Assembly: GCF_003989665.1 (NCBI RefSeq)
Contig: NZ_RZIJ01000009.1
Location: 62,001-126,000, forward strand
Length of the DNA: 64,000 nt
Origin: Azospirillum doebereinerae
GTDB lineage: Bacteria; Pseudomonadota; Alphaproteobacteria; Azospirillales; Azospirillaceae
Reading direction: 5' to 3'
Numbering within the stretch: the first letter of the stretch is position 1; each line of letters opens with the position of its first letter. The notes beneath the pieces are model-generated. The model searched no databases and was not told the origin of the DNA. It was given only the letters and a program-made list of their open reading frames with translations. A program made the translations under genes and the position numbers. This document shows, piece by piece, positions 43,455-52,673 of this stretch.

Positions 43455-43928
43455 ATGGACAGCCGGATCGGGTACGACACGGATTTCTACGCCTGGACCC
43501 AGGAGCAGGCGCGCCTGCTCCGCGAGGCCGCCCAGGAACGCCCCAACACGCCCATCGACTGGGAGCACATCGCCGAGGAACTCGACATCATGGGCGGGCA
43601 GGTCAAGAGCGCCATCCGCAGCCACCTCGCCACGGTGATCGAGCATCTCCTGAAACTGGAGCACTCGCCCGATCCGTATCCGCGCCGGAAATGGCGGGTG
43701 TCGGTGACGAAGGCGCGGCGCCATCTGGAGGAAGCTCTGGAGGAGCATCCGAGCCTGCACCGCTGGCCCGCCGAGAGTCTGGGCAAGGCGTGGCTCGACG
43801 GGCATGATGACGCCTGCCAGGACGACAGCCTCGACATCGACGCGCTTCCGGCGGATTGCCCCTACGCGCTGGAGGATGTGCGCAACCCCGATTGGTGGCC
43901 GGCGAACCGCCACGGGCTGGAGGGCTGA
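43455..43928 (+). CDS. DUF29 family protein, copy 1
   Basis: This is a 157-residue DUF29 protein. It starts MDSRIGYDTDFYAWTQEQAR, then NTPIDWEHIAEELDIMGG, LATVIEHLLKLEHSPDPYPR and a C-terminal NPDWWPANRHGLEG. The family is common in cyanobacteria and alphaproteobacteria; the function is unknown. It is directly followed (3 bp) by a paralogue of identical length. Sitting between metF and metH in the same direction, both are probably in the methionine operon. Confidence 0.92.
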   Translation: MDSRIGYDTDFYAWTQEQARLLREAAQERPNTPIDWEHIAEELDIMGGQVKSAIRSHLATVIEHLLKLEHSPDPYPRRKWRVSVTKARRHLEEALEEHPSLHRWPAESLGKAWLDGHDDACQDDSLDIDALPADCPYALEDVRNPDWWPANRHGLEG

Positions 43929-43931
43929 CGC

Positions 43932-44405
43932 ATGGACAGCCGGATCGGCTACGACACCGACTTCCTCGCCTGGACCGAGGAGCAGGCTCGCCTGCTGCGG
44001 GAAGCGTCACGCGAGCGGATCAACACGCCCATCGACTGGGAGAACGTCGCCGAGGAGATCGAGAGCATGGGCCGGTCGCAATTGCGCGCGGTCGAAAGCG
44101 CGCTGGTCCGTGCGATCGAACACCTTCTGAAGCTGGAACACTCGCCGGCTGCGGACCTGCGCGGCGGGTGGCGCCGGTTGGTTCGCGAGCAGCGTGATCA
44201 GGCGAACGATGCGCTGGCCGACAGCCCTAGCCTTCGAGGCAAGCTCGACTTCGCCAAAGCGTACCGGCGCGGCCGCGACTACGCCATCGATGGACTGGAG
44301 CAGGATCGAACGGCCGTCGAACTCTCCCTCACCGACGGCCCCTACACCCTCGATCAAGTTCTCGACCCCGACTGGTGGCCGGTCAACCGCCACGGTCTCT
44401 CCTGA
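43932..44405 (+). CDS. DUF29 family protein, copy 2
   Basis: This is a 157-residue paralogue of the preceding gene. It starts MDSRIGYDTDFLAWTEEQAR, then NTPIDWENVAEEIESMGR, IEHLLKLEHSPAADLRGGWR and ends DPDWWPVNRHGLS. N- and C-termini are nearly the same as copy 1 while the middle (residues 70-130) has diverged, so the duplication is not very recent. It ends 42 bp before metH. Confidence 0.92.
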   Translation: MDSRIGYDTDFLAWTEEQARLLREASRERINTPIDWENVAEEIESMGRSQLRAVESALVRAIEHLLKLEHSPAADLRGGWRRLVREQRDQANDALADSPSLRGKLDFAKAYRRGRDYAIDGLEQDRTAVELSLTDGPYTLDQVLDPDWWPVNRHGLS

Positions 44406-44447
44406 TCTTCCCGAAGACGCCTGAAGCAACGGATAAGAACTCTCCCC

Positions 44448-47400
44448 ATGGCTCACATCCTCGACACCCTGCGTGACCGCGTTCTGCTTTGCGACGGCGG
44501 ATTCGGCAGCCGCATCCAGGCGCTCGACCTCGACGTCGAGAAGGATTACTGGGGGCACGAGAACTGCACCGACATCCTGCCGCTGTCGCGCCCCGACATC
44601 GTCCGCGAGATCCATCGCGGCTATTTCGAGGCCGGCGCCGACATGGTGGAGACCGACACCTTCGGCGCCTCCCCCGTGACGCTGGGCGAGTTCGGCATCT
44701 CGGAAAAAGCCTTCGAGATCAACCAGCGCGCCGTCGAGCTGGCGCGCGAGGCGGCGGCGACCTTCACCGACGGGCGGCCACGCTTCGTCATCGGTTCCAT
44801 CGGGCCGGGCACCAAGCTGCCGAGCCTGGGGCACATCGCCTACCAGCCGGCCGAGGACAGCTTCTACGTCCAGGCCGCCGGACTGATCGCCGGCGGGGCC
44901 GACGCCATCCTGGTGGAGACCTGCCAGGATCCCTTGCAGATCAAGGCCGCCGTCAACGGGATCAAGCGGGCGCGGCTGGAGGCCAAGTCCGACACGCCGG
45001 TCTTCGTCCAGGTGACGGTGGAGACCACCGGCACGCTGCTGGTCGGCACCGACATCGCGGCGGCGGCGACCGTCATCCAGGCGCTCGACGTGCCGCTGAT
45101 GGGGCTGAACTGCGCCACCGGCCCGCTGGAGATGAGCGAGCACGTCCGCTGGCTGACCCAGAACTGGCCGGGCCTCGTTTCGGTCCAGCCCAACGCCGGG
45201 CTGCCGGAACTGGTGGACGGCAAGACGCATTACCCGCTGCTGGCCGGCGACTTCGCCCATTGGCTGGAGCGCTTCGTGGTCGAGGACGGGGTGAACCTCG
45301 TCGGCGGCTGCTGCGGCACCAACGTGCCGCACATCGCGGCGGCGCACGAGATGCTGCGCAAGCTGGCGCCGGCCGGCTCGCACCGGCCGAACCCGAAGGG
45401 CCGCACGGTGCATTGGGTGCCGGCGGTGGCCTCGCTCTACAGCCAGGTCACACTGCGCCAGGAGAACGCCTTCTTCGCCATCGGCGAGCGCTGCAACGCC
45501 AACGGCTCCAAGAAGTGGCGCGAGTTGCAGGAGCGCCACGACTGGGACGGCTGCGTCGAGATGGCGCGCGAGCAGGTCAAGGAAGGCTCGCATTCGCTCG
45601 ACGTCTGCACCGCCTTCGTCGGCCGCGACGAGGTGGCGGAGATGAACGCGGTGATGGCGCGCTTCGTCGGCTCGGTCACGGCGCCGCTGGTGATCGATTC
45701 CACCGAATACACCGTGCTGGAACAGGCGCTGGCGCTCTACGGCGGCAAGGCGATCCTGAACTCCATCAACTTCGAGGACGGCGAGGAGCCGGCGCGCAAG
45801 CGTCTGGCGCTCGCCAAGAAGTTCGGCGCGGCGGTCATCGCGCTGACCATCGACGAGGAGGGCATGGCGAAGACTCCGGACCGCAAACTGGAGATCGCCA
45901 AGCGGCTGTATGATCTGGCGGTGAACGAGTATGGCTTGGCGCCCGCCGACCTGCTGTTCGACCCGCTGACCTTCACCATCGCGACGGGCAACGAGGACGA
46001 CCGCAAGCTCGGCATCTGGACGCTGGAGGGCATCGAGGCCATCGCCCGCGAGATGCCCGGCTGCCAGATCATCCTCGGCCTCTCCAACATCTCCTTCGGC
46101 CTGAACGCGGCGGCGCGCCACGTGCTGAACTCGGTGTTCCTCGACCACGCGGTCAAGCGGGGGATGACCGGGGCCATCGTCCACGTCTCCAAGATCCTGC
46201 CGCTGCACCAGATCCCCGAGAACGAGGTCAAGACCGCCGAGGACCTGATCTTCGACCGCCGGGCGGAGGGTTACGACCCGCTGCACGCCTTCATCGCGCT
46301 GTTCGAGGGCCGCAAGGCGGCGGACGCCAAGAAGAAGGCACGCGCCGAAAACGTCGAGGACCGCTTGAAGGAGCGCATCGTCGACGGCGACCGCACCGGG
46401 CTGGAGGTCGATCTCGACGAGGCGATGAAGACCCACCCGCCGCTGGAGATCATCAACACCTACCTGCTCGACGGCATGAAGGTGGTGGGCGAGCTGTTCG
46501 GCGCCGGCAAGATGCAGCTTCCCTTCGTCCTGCAATCGGCCGAGACGATGAAGGCCGCCGTGGCGTGGCTGGAGCCGCACATGGAGAAGGCCGACGGCCA
46601 GCAGAAGGGCACCATGGTGCTGGCCACCGTGAAGGGCGACGTCCACGACATCGGCAAGAACCTCGTGGACATCATCCTGACCAACAACGGCTACAAAGTG
46701 GTCAACCTCGGCATCAAGCAGCCGGTGACCTCGATCATCCAGGCCGCCAAGGAGCACAAGGCCGACGCCGTCGGCATGTCCGGCCTGCTGGTGAAGTCCA
46801 CCGTGGTGATGCGCGAGAACCTCGCCGAGATGACCCGCGAGGGGCTGGAGGTGCCGGTCCTGCTGGGCGGCGCCGCGCTGACCCGCGCCTATGTCGAGGG
46901 CGACTGCGTGGCCTCCTACGGCTCCGGCCGTGTGGCCTACGCGGGCGACGCCTTCGACGGGCTGACCCTGATGGATCAGGTGGTGGGCGGCAGCTTCGAC
47001 CAGCAGATCGCCATCCAGCAGGCCAAGCGGGCGGGCAAGGCGGTCAACCGCCGCCGCACCCTGGGGCAGGCGACCACCGTCGCCACCGGCCCGCTCGACA
47101 AGGACGCCATCCGCGCCCGCCGTCACCGGCTGGCCGAGGGCGTGCCGGTGCCGACCCCGCCCTTCTGGGGGCCGAAGCTGATCGACCACGTGCCGCTGAA
47201 GACGCTGGTGACCTATCTCAACGAGCGGATGCTCTACCAGTTGCAATGGGGCTACCGGAAGGACGGCAAGTCCTTCGAGGAGTTCAAGGAGTGGTCGAAG
47301 AAGGAGCTGCGGCCGGTGCTCGACCGCATCCTGCGCATCGCCGCGACCGAGAACATCCTGCGGCCGACCGCCGTCTACGGCTATTGGAAGGCGGCGGCCG

Positions 47401-47939
47401 ACGGCAACGACGTGATCCTGTTCGAGGAGGACGGCACCACCGAGGCCGCGCGCTTCTCCCTGCCGCGTCAGGCCAAGGAGGACGGCGAGTGCATCGCCGA
47501 CTTCCTGCGCGACGTGAACGATCCGGAACGCGACGTGCTGGGACTCCAGGTCGTCACCATGGGCCAGCATTGCGCCGAGGTGGCGCGGGAGTGGTTCGCC
47601 GAGAACCGCTACCAGGACTACCTCTACCTGCACGGCCTGTCGGTGGAGATGACCGAGGCGATGGCGGAATACGTCCACGCCCGCATCCGCGCGGAGCTGG
47701 GCTACGGGTCCGAGGACAGCCGCGACAAGGAGAAGCTGTTGCAGCAGGTCTACCGGGGTTCGCGCTACAGCTTCGGCTACCCGGCCTGCCCGAACCTGAA
47801 GGACCAGGAGCAGTTGCTCAAGCTGCTGGACGCCGGCCGCATCGGCATCGAGATGTCGGACGAGGACCAGCTCCACCCCGAGCAGAGCACCTCCGCCATC
47901 GTCCTGCACCACCCCCGCGCCAAGTACTTCTCGGTGTAA
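44448..47939 (+). CDS. metH: Cobalamin-dependent methionine synthase
   Basis: This 1163-residue enzyme has all MetH modules. Homocysteine-binding barrel (residues 1-320) with zinc ligands Cys in GLNCATGP and VGGCCGTN; folate barrel (NAFFAIGERCNANGSKKWRE onward); cobalamin cap and B12 domain with the lower-ligand His in VKGDVHDIGKNLVDIILTNN; and the C-terminal SAM-binding reactivation domain (YRGSRYSFGYPACPNL). It transfers methyl from methyl-THF (made by MetF) to homocysteine. The slightly shorter length compared with the E. coli enzyme reflects loop trimming; no domain is missing. It is the last gene of the methionine operon. Confidence 0.97.
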   Translation: MAHILDTLRDRVLLCDGGFGSRIQALDLDVEKDYWGHENCTDILPLSRPDIVREIHRGYFEAGADMVETDTFGASPVTLGEFGISEKAFEINQRAVELAREAAATFTDGRPRFVIGSIGPGTKLPSLGHIAYQPAEDSFYVQAAGLIAGGADAILVETCQDPLQIKAAVNGIKRARLEAKSDTPVFVQVTVETTGTLLVGTDIAAAATVIQALDVPLMGLNCATGPLEMSEHVRWLTQNWPGLVSVQPNAGLPELVDGKTHYPLLAGDFAHWLERFVVEDGVNLVGGCCGTNVPHIAAAHEMLRKLAPAGSHRPNPKGRTVHWVPAVASLYSQVTLRQENAFFAIGERCNANGSKKWRELQERHDWDGCVEMAREQVKEGSHSLDVCTAFVGRDEVAEMNAVMARFVGSVTAPLVIDSTEYTVLEQALALYGGKAILNSINFEDGEEPARKRLALAKKFGAAVIALTIDEEGMAKTPDRKLEIAKRLYDLAVNEYGLAPADLLFDPLTFTIATGNEDDRKLGIWTLEGIEAIAREMPGCQIILGLSNISFGLNAAARHVLNSVFLDHAVKRGMTGAIVHVSKILPLHQIPENEVKTAEDLIFDRRAEGYDPLHAFIALFEGRKAADAKKKARAENVEDRLKERIVDGDRTGLEVDLDEAMKTHPPLEIINTYLLDGMKVVGELFGAGKMQLPFVLQSAETMKAAVAWLEPHMEKADGQQKGTMVLATVKGDVHDIGKNLVDIILTNNGYKVVNLGIKQPVTSIIQAAKEHKADAVGMSGLLVKSTVVMRENLAEMTREGLEVPVLLGGAALTRAYVEGDCVASYGSGRVAYAGDAFDGLTLMDQVVGGSFDQQIAIQQAKRAGKAVNRRRTLGQATTVATGPLDKDAIRARRHRLAEGVPVPTPPFWGPKLIDHVPLKTLVTYLNERMLYQLQWGYRKDGKSFEEFKEWSKKELRPVLDRILRIAATENILRPTAVYGYWKAAADGNDVILFEEDGTTEAARFSLPRQAKEDGECIADFLRDVNDPERDVLGLQVVTMGQHCAEVAREWFAENRYQDYLYLHGLSVEMTEAMAEYVHARIRAELGYGSEDSRDKEKLLQQVYRGSRYSFGYPACPNLKDQEQLLKLLDAGRIGIEMSDEDQLHPEQSTSAIVLHHPRAKYFSV

Positions 47940-48021
47940 GGGCGCTCAACACGCTGGGAGCCGGCTCTGCCGGCCTCCAGCGTCTGGGCGACGACGACGC
48001 AATGGGTTGCGCGCATGAAAA

Positions 48022-48041
48022 AGCCCCGCCGAAGCGGGGCT
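48022..48041 (-). terminator. Intrinsic terminator of tRNA-Arg
   Basis: AGCCCCGC-CGAA-GCGGGGCT hairpin; on the minus strand five T residues follow. It lies about 29 bp past the tRNA 3' end, and may also end metH transcription on the other strand. Confidence 0.8.
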
Positions 48042-48069
48042 CATGCGCTGTGTTCAACACATTTTCCGT

Positions 48070-48146
48070 TGGCGACCCCAGCTGGATTCGAACCAGCGAC
48101 CTATCGCTTAGAAGGCGATTGCTCTATCCAACTGAGCTATGGGGCC
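48070..48146 (-). tRNA. tRNA-Arg (anticodon UCU)
   Basis: The 77-nt cloverleaf on the minus strand begins GGCCCCATAGCTC. The anticodon stem is ATCGC/GCGAT with loop CTTCTAA (anticodon TCT). The T arm is GCTGG-TTCGAAT-CCAGC and the acceptor 3' strand TGGGGTC is followed by G and an encoded CCA. All stems pair, with one G-U in the acceptor. Confidence 0.96.
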
Positions 48147-48169
48147 TTGCCTGGGCGGAAAACGTCGCG

Positions 48170-48466
48170 TCAGAAGCGCGGACGGTCCATGCGGAAATTG
48201 TCGGCGTAGTTGCGCGGGCGCACGCGGCGGATCGGCGCGTCGGCGACGGAATAGCTCCAGCCCTTGCGCTCGGCGAAGGCGATCGCCTCCTCCTTGCTCT
48301 CGAAGCTGAGGCGCACCTGATTGAGCGTGTCGCCCGAGCTGATCCAGCCCATCAGCGGCTCGGGACGGCGCGGCGTCTCCAGCTCGCAATCGAGCTGCCA
48401 GCGGTGGGTCTTCGCCCGGCCGGACTGCATGGCCGTCTTGGTCGGCTGGTAGATCCGGACGTTCAT
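48170..48466 (-). CDS. NADH dehydrogenase accessory subunit (NDUFA4/ETC_C1 family)
   Basis: This is a 98-residue protein from MNVRIYQPTKTAMQSGRAKT at 48466. It has the ETC complex I subunit-conserved region: HRWQLDCELETPRRPEPLMG, WISSGDTLNQVRLSFESKEE and AIAFAERKGWSYSV. It corresponds to the mitochondrial 18-kDa/AQDQ (NDUFS4) subunit, an alphaproteobacterial accessory of complex I. It acts on the cytoplasmic arm. It is a single gene between two tRNA genes; the longer frame through tRNA-Pro is rejected. Confidence 0.93.
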   Translation of the reverse strand: MNVRIYQPTKTAMQSGRAKTHRWQLDCELETPRRPEPLMGWISSGDTLNQVRLSFESKEEAIAFAERKGWSYSVADAPIRRVRPRNYADNFRMDRPRF

Positions 48467-48518
48467 GACGGACTGCTCTCCCTTGGGATGGCCTGACGGA
48501 TCGAAACGACTGCGGCGG

Positions 48519-48595
48519 TGGTCGGGGAGCCCGGATTCGAACCGGAGACCTCCAGTACCCAAAACTGGCGCGCTACCAGACTGCGCTACACCCCG
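48519..48595 (-). tRNA. tRNA-Pro (anticodon UGG)
   Basis: The 77-nt cloverleaf on the minus strand begins CGGGGTGTAGCGC. The anticodon stem CCAGT/ACTGG encloses loop TTTGGGT (anticodon TGG). The T arm is TCCGG-TTCGAAT-CCGGG; the acceptor end CTCCCCG is followed by A and encoded CCA. One U-U mismatch is present in the acceptor stem (pair 6-67). Confidence 0.95.
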
Positions 48596-48724
48596 TCGCC
48601 GCGTTGTGAGATACACGAACCCCGCGTGAACGGCAAGAAGTCGGCACACATTCCGGTGTCGGTTTCTTGACAGGCGGGGCCGCAAGGCGTTCCGCCCGCA
48701 ACCCCCAGCCCCACGGACGCCCGC

Positions 48725-49129
48725 TTGCCCGCCCTGCCCCGCATCGCCGTCTTCGTGCCCGACCTGTCGGATGCGCCCGATCGCCGCACCGCCGTCGCCC
48801 TGGCCCACGCGCTGCTCGCCCAAGGTCATCCCGTCGACCTCGTGGCGCCGATGGGCGGGGGGCCGCTGCGGGCGGCGCTCGATCCCGGCATCGGGCAGAT
48901 CGACCTCGCCAAGCGGCACGCCGCGACCTCCCCGCTGGCCCTGGCGCGCTGTCTGGCGGAGCGGCGCCCGGCCCTGCTGGCCGCCCCGGAGGGCGTCTTC
49001 TGGGTCGCCCGGCTGGCGGTGGCGCTGGCCCGCACCGGCACGGCGGCGGTGAGGCTGGACGGCGGCCCGGAGAAGGGGCTGGAGGACGGTCTCGCGGCTA
49101 TTCATGCCGCAGCGCCTCGATGGGGTTGA
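48725..49129 (+). pseudogene. Truncated glycosyltransferase (GT4-like N-terminal domain)
   Basis: The 134-residue frame starts with TTG: MPALPRIAVFVPDLSDAPDR, ALAHALLAQGHPVDLVAPMG and PALLAAPEGVFWVARLAVAL. This matches the first Rossmann half of GT4-type glycosyltransferases. The nucleotide-sugar binding half, normally over 200 more residues, is missing; the frame ends inside the convergent macB-like gene. It is probably a 3'-truncated relic next to the tRNA genes, but a short stand-alone protein cannot be excluded. Confidence 0.5.
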
Positions 49130-50330
49130 GGCGCGAGGCCCGGCGCGCCGGGTAGAGGCCGAAGAACACCCCCACCAGCCCGCTGACCACCACCGCCAGC
49201 ACCACCGAATCGAGGCGGATCAGCGTCGGCCAGCCGGCCAGCCCGGCCACCACCATCGCGGTGCCGATCCCGGTCACCACCCCCACCGCCGCGCCGATCA
49301 GCGACAGCGTCGTCGATTCGATCAGGAACTGCATCAGGATGTCGCGCCGCCTGGCGCCGATGGCCAGCCGCAAGCCGATCTCGCGCGTCCGCTCGGTCAC
49401 CGAGACCAGCATGATGTTCATGATCCCGATGCCACCGACCAGCAGCGACACCGCCGCCACGGCGGCCAGCAGGAAGGACAGCGCGCGGGACGAGGCGTCG
49501 CGGGTCGCCGCCACCTCCGACAGGTTGCGCATCCAGAAATCGTCGTCCTGCCCGTCGATCAGCCGGTGGCGCTGGCGCAGCAGCTCGCGGATCTGCGCCT
49601 GCGCCTCGTCCTGGTCGGCGCCGTCGTGGGTCTTCACCACCACGCTGTGGATGAAGCGGGGGTTGGACTTCGCCATGCCGGGGATGTTGCGCTTGGCGGT
49701 GGAGAGCGGCAGGAAGATCACGTCGTCCTGGTCCTGGCCCTGGGTGTTCTGGCCCTTCTCGCCCAGCACGCCGACGACGGTCAGGGGGGTGGCGAAGACC
49801 CGCACCTGCTCCCCCACCGGGTCGCCGCCGCCGAACAGGCTGCGCACCACGGTCTGGCCCAGCACCACCACCTTCTCGGCCTGCGTCACGTCCTGGTCGG
49901 AGATGCCGCGCCCCTGGACGATGCTCCAGTCGCGGGCCTCCATGTAGTCGGGGGTGATGCCGAACATCACGGTGCCCCAGTTCTGGTTGCCGGCGACGAT
50001 CTGCAGGCCCCAGCGCACCGAGGGCGCCGTCACCGTCACGGCGGGAATGTCGTTCAGGATCGCCGTCGCGTCGTCCTCCGTCAGGGTGGCGGCGGTGCCG
50101 GCCCCCAGCTTCACCCCCGACCGCACGACGCTGCCCTGCCCGACCATCACGAGGTTGGTGCCGAGGCTGGCGATCTGCCGCATCACCTGATCCCGCGCCC
50201 CGGCGCCGACCGCGACCATGGCGATCACCGCCGCGACGCCGATGACGATGCCCAGCATGGTCAGCGCGCTGCGCAGCGGGCTGGCCCGCAGCGAATCCAA
50301 GGCCGAGCGCAGGGCGTCCAGCGCGGTCAC
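49098..50330 (-). CDS. MacB-type ABC transporter permease
   Basis: This is a 410-residue type VII ABC permease. The N-terminal amphipathic segment and helix 1 are [20 protein letters not shown]; a large periplasmic domain spans about 50-280 (MacB_PCD). Three C-terminal helices contain [40 protein letters not shown] and [20 protein letters not shown], the FtsX motif. It works with the ATPase and adaptor encoded upstream; its start overlaps the ATPase stop (ATGA). Substrates of such pumps are macrolides, lipopeptides or peptides. The ATPase is a separate gene here, unlike E. coli MacB. Confidence 0.93.
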   Translation of the reverse strand: MTALDALRSALDSLRASPLRSALTMLGIVIGVAAVIAMVAVGAGARDQVMRQIASLGTNLVMVGQGSVVRSGVKLGAGTAATLTEDDATAILNDIPAVTVTAPSVRWGLQIVAGNQNWGTVMFGITPDYMEARDWSIVQGRGISDQDVTQAEKVVVLGQTVVRSLFGGGDPVGEQVRVFATPLTVVGVLGEKGQNTQGQDQDDVIFLPLSTAKRNIPGMAKSNPRFIHSVVVKTHDGADQDEAQAQIRELLRQRHRLIDGQDDDFWMRNLSEVAATRDASSRALSFLLAAVAAVSLLVGGIGIMNIMLVSVTERTREIGLRLAIGARRRDILMQFLIESTTLSLIGAAVGVVTGIGTAMVVAGLAGWPTLIRLDSVVLAVVVSGLVGVFFGLYPARRASRLNPIEALRHE

Positions 50331-51040
50331 GCCAGCGCCTCCTCGGGCACCTGCGCCCGGTCGTCCACCAGATGGCCGTCGCGGAAGCTCAGCACCCGGC
50401 GGGCGAAGCGCGCCACGTCGGGCTCGTGCGTCACCAGCACGACGGTGATGCCGGCGCGGTTCAGGCGCTGGAACAGGGCCATGATCTCCAGGCTGGTGGC
50501 GGTGTCGAGCGCGCCGGTCGGCTCGTCGGCCAGCAGCAGGACCGGGTCGTTGACCAGCGCGCGGGCGATGGCGACGCGCTGCTGCTGGCCGCCCGAGAGT
50601 TGGGTCGGCCGGTGATGCGCCCGCCCGTCCAGCCCGACGGCGGCCAGCGCCGCCAGCGCCTTCTCCGCCCGCGCGGCGTGCGCGACCCCGGCGTAGAGCA
50701 TCGGCAGTTCGACGTTGGCCTGGGCGGTCTGGCGCGGCAGCAGGTTGAAGGACTGGAAGACGAAGCCGATGCGGCGGTTCCGCACCACGGCCAGCGCGTC
50801 CGAGGACAGCCGGCCGACCTCCTCGCCGTCCAGGGCGTAGCGGCCGGAATCGGGGCGGTCCAGGCAGCCCAGCAGGTTCATGAAGGTGGATTTGCCCGAG
50901 CCGGACGGCCCCATCACCGCGACGAACTCCCCCCGCTCCACCCGCAGCGTCACCCCGTCGAGCGCCTTCACCCGATGCGGCCCCATCCGGTACGAGCGGG
51001 ACAGGGAGTCGACGGCGATCAGAGGGGCGTCAGAAGCCAA
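50327..51040 (-). CDS. MacB/LolD-type ABC transporter ATPase
   Basis: This is a 237-residue ATPase. Walker [10 protein letters not shown] at about residues 41-49, Q-loop [20 protein letters not shown], signature [16 protein letters not shown], Walker [12 protein letters not shown], and H-loop [14 protein letters not shown]. Its start overlaps the adaptor gene by 11 bp and its stop overlaps the permease start by 4 bp, so the three are one translationally coupled unit (adaptor-ATPase-permease). It powers the mechanotransmission pump. Confidence 0.95.
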   Translation of the reverse strand: MASDAPLIAVDSLSRSYRMGPHRVKALDGVTLRVERGEFVAVMGPSGSGKSTFMNLLGCLDRPDSGRYALDGEEVGRLSSDALAVVRNRRIGFVFQSFNLLPRQTAQANVELPMLYAGVAHAARAEKALAALAAVGLDGRAHHRPTQLSGGQQQRVAIARALVNDPVLLLADEPTGALDTATSLEIMALFQRLNRAGITVVLVTHEPDVARFARRVLSFRDGHLVDDRAQVPEEALA

Positions 51041-52673
51041 GGCGCGGTCCCCGGCGGTCGTCGCGGTTGGCCGGGGCGATGCCGGTGATCACGTCCTGGC
51101 CCGGCCGGAGGTCGCCGCCCACCACCTCGGTGAAGCTGCCGTCGCCGATGCCGAGCCGCACCGGCACCCCCATCGGCGCGCCGTTGGACGGCCCCGGCAC
51201 CCAGACGGTGCGGGCGGCCTCAGCCCGGCGCGGGTCGATCAGGGCGTCGAAGCGCGCGCGCTGCATCGGGTCGAGCAGCGCCGCGATGCGCTCCAGCGTG
51301 CCGGTGCGGATGGCGTTGGCCTCCGCCCGGCGGCGTTCGGGGTCGCCGCCCTCGGCGTCCAGCGCGGTGAAGCGCTCGCGCGCCTCGGCGATCAGGGCGG
51401 CGATGTCGCGGCGCCTGGCCTCCTCCAGCTTCAGCGCGTCGGCGGCGCGGGCGGCGGTGGCCTCCAGCGCCTGGGCGCCGCGCCCGCCGCCAGGGCCGCC
51501 CAGCGTCGGCGTCGGCCCAGCGTCGGCGGATGCGGCGGCGGGCTCGGCGCCCGGCGGGCGGAAGCGCAGCGCGGCGTTGGGAATCTTCAGCGCCGCCAGC
51601 CGCTCGTCCACCGTGATGCGCAGGTTGGCGGTCATGCCCGGCAGCAGCCGCATCTCAGGATTCTCGACGGTGATCACGACGATGTAGGTGACGACGGTCT
51701 GGTCCTCCTTGGGCGCCAGCCGAACCTGCGTCACCCGGCCGGTGAAGCTGTCGCCGGGGAAGGCGTTGACCGTGAAGCGCACCGGCATGCCCTCGCGCAC
51801 GCGGCCGATGTCGGCCTCGTCGATGTTGGCGAGCACCTCCATCTGGCGGAGGTCCTGGGCGATGGTGAAGAGGGTCGGCGCCGACAGGCTGGCGGCGACG
51901 GTCTGGCCGGTGCTGACCGCCCGGTTGACCACCACCCCGTCGATGGGGGAGCGGATGACGGAGCGGTTGGCGTCGACCCGGACCAGTTGCAGGGCCGCCT
52001 CGCGCTGGGCGACCTGGGCGCGGGCGACCTCGATTTGGGCGGCGCCGACCGCCAGCGTCGCTTCGGCCGACGCGACCCCGGCCTCGGCCTGCTGGATCTG
52101 CGCCCGCGCGGCGACCGCCTGGGATTGGGCGCTGCGGGCGGCGGTCTCGGTCTTTTCCAGATCGGCGGCGGCGACCACGCCGCGCCCGCGCAGGTCGCGG
52201 CGGCGACCGAGGTCGCGCTCGGCGTCGCGCTGCGCCAGATCGGCCTGGACCAACTGCGCCCGGGCGTTGGCGACGCTGGCCTTGGCGTTGGCGACGTCGG
52301 CGCGGGCCTTGTCGAGTTGGGCCTGCTGCTGGGTGACCGACGCGGCGGCCGAATCCAGGTCGGCGGTGGCCTGCGCCAGACGCGCGGCCAACTGGTCGCC
52401 GTTGAGCCGGGCCAGCACCTGCCCCTTGGTCACCCGGCTGTTGAAATCGGCGTGAAGCTCGGCGATCTGGCCGGAGAGCTGGGAGCTGACCTCCACCGTC
52501 ACCAGCGCGCTCATGGTGCCGGTGGCGGTGATGGCGCTGACCAGCGGCCCCTGTTCGAGACGGGCGAGGCGGTAGGCCGGCGGCGGTTCGGCCCGCGCCA
52601 GCATGACGTAGGCCGACAACCCCGCCGCCATCGCCAGGGCGCCGCCCAGGAGGATCGCCGTCCGTCCGCTCAT
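51030..52673 (-). CDS. MacA-like periplasmic adaptor with an extra helical insert
   Basis: This is a 547-residue adaptor from [20 protein letters not shown] at 52673, with GGGGAAGA upstream. Membrane anchor, barrel-sandwich start ([20 protein letters not shown]), long coiled-coil hairpin (about 100-235) and the returning lipoyl half ([20 protein letters not shown]) follow. The beta barrel ([20 protein letters not shown]) is standard. Unusually, about 110 residues (375-485) are inserted after FRPPG: a Gly/Pro linker, then helices [20 protein letters not shown] and [20 protein letters not shown], which resemble the LTxxQ motif of Spy/CpxP chaperones. The final membrane-proximal strand follows. 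Typical MacA is about 370-400 residues. Confidence 0.9.
   Translation of the reverse strand: MSGRTAILLGGALAMAAGLSAYVMLARAEPPPAYRLARLEQGPLVSAITATGTMSALVTVEVSSQLSGQIAELHADFNSRVTKGQVLARLNGDQLAARLAQATADLDSAAASVTQQQAQLDKARADVANAKASVANARAQLVQADLAQRDAERDLGRRRDLRGRGVVAAADLEKTETAARSAQSQAVAARAQIQQAEAGVASAEATLAVGAAQIEVARAQVAQREAALQLVRVDANRSVIRSPIDGVVVNRAVSTGQTVAASLSAPTLFTIAQDLRQMEVLANIDEADIGRVREGMPVRFTVNAFPGDSFTGRVTQVRLAPKEDQTVVTYIVVITVENPEMRLLPGMTANLRITVDERLAALKIPNAALRFRPPGAEPAAASADAGPTPTLGGPGGGRGAQALEATAARAADALKLEEARRRDIAALIAEARERFTALDAEGGDPERRRAEANAIRTGTLERIAALLDPMQRARFDALIDPRRAEAARTVWVPGPSNGAPMGVPVRLGIGDGSFTEVVGGDLRPGQDVITGIAPANRDDRRGPRLGF

Noticed and set aside
44007-47912. A 1301-codon minus-strand frame opposite metH
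   Set aside because: Pure antisense of metH and the second DUF29 gene; composition is His/Arg/Leu/Val-biased with no domain.
48170-49105. 311-codon minus-strand frame through tRNA-Pro
   Set aside because: Only the last 98 codons are the complex I subunit; the rest crosses a tRNA gene.
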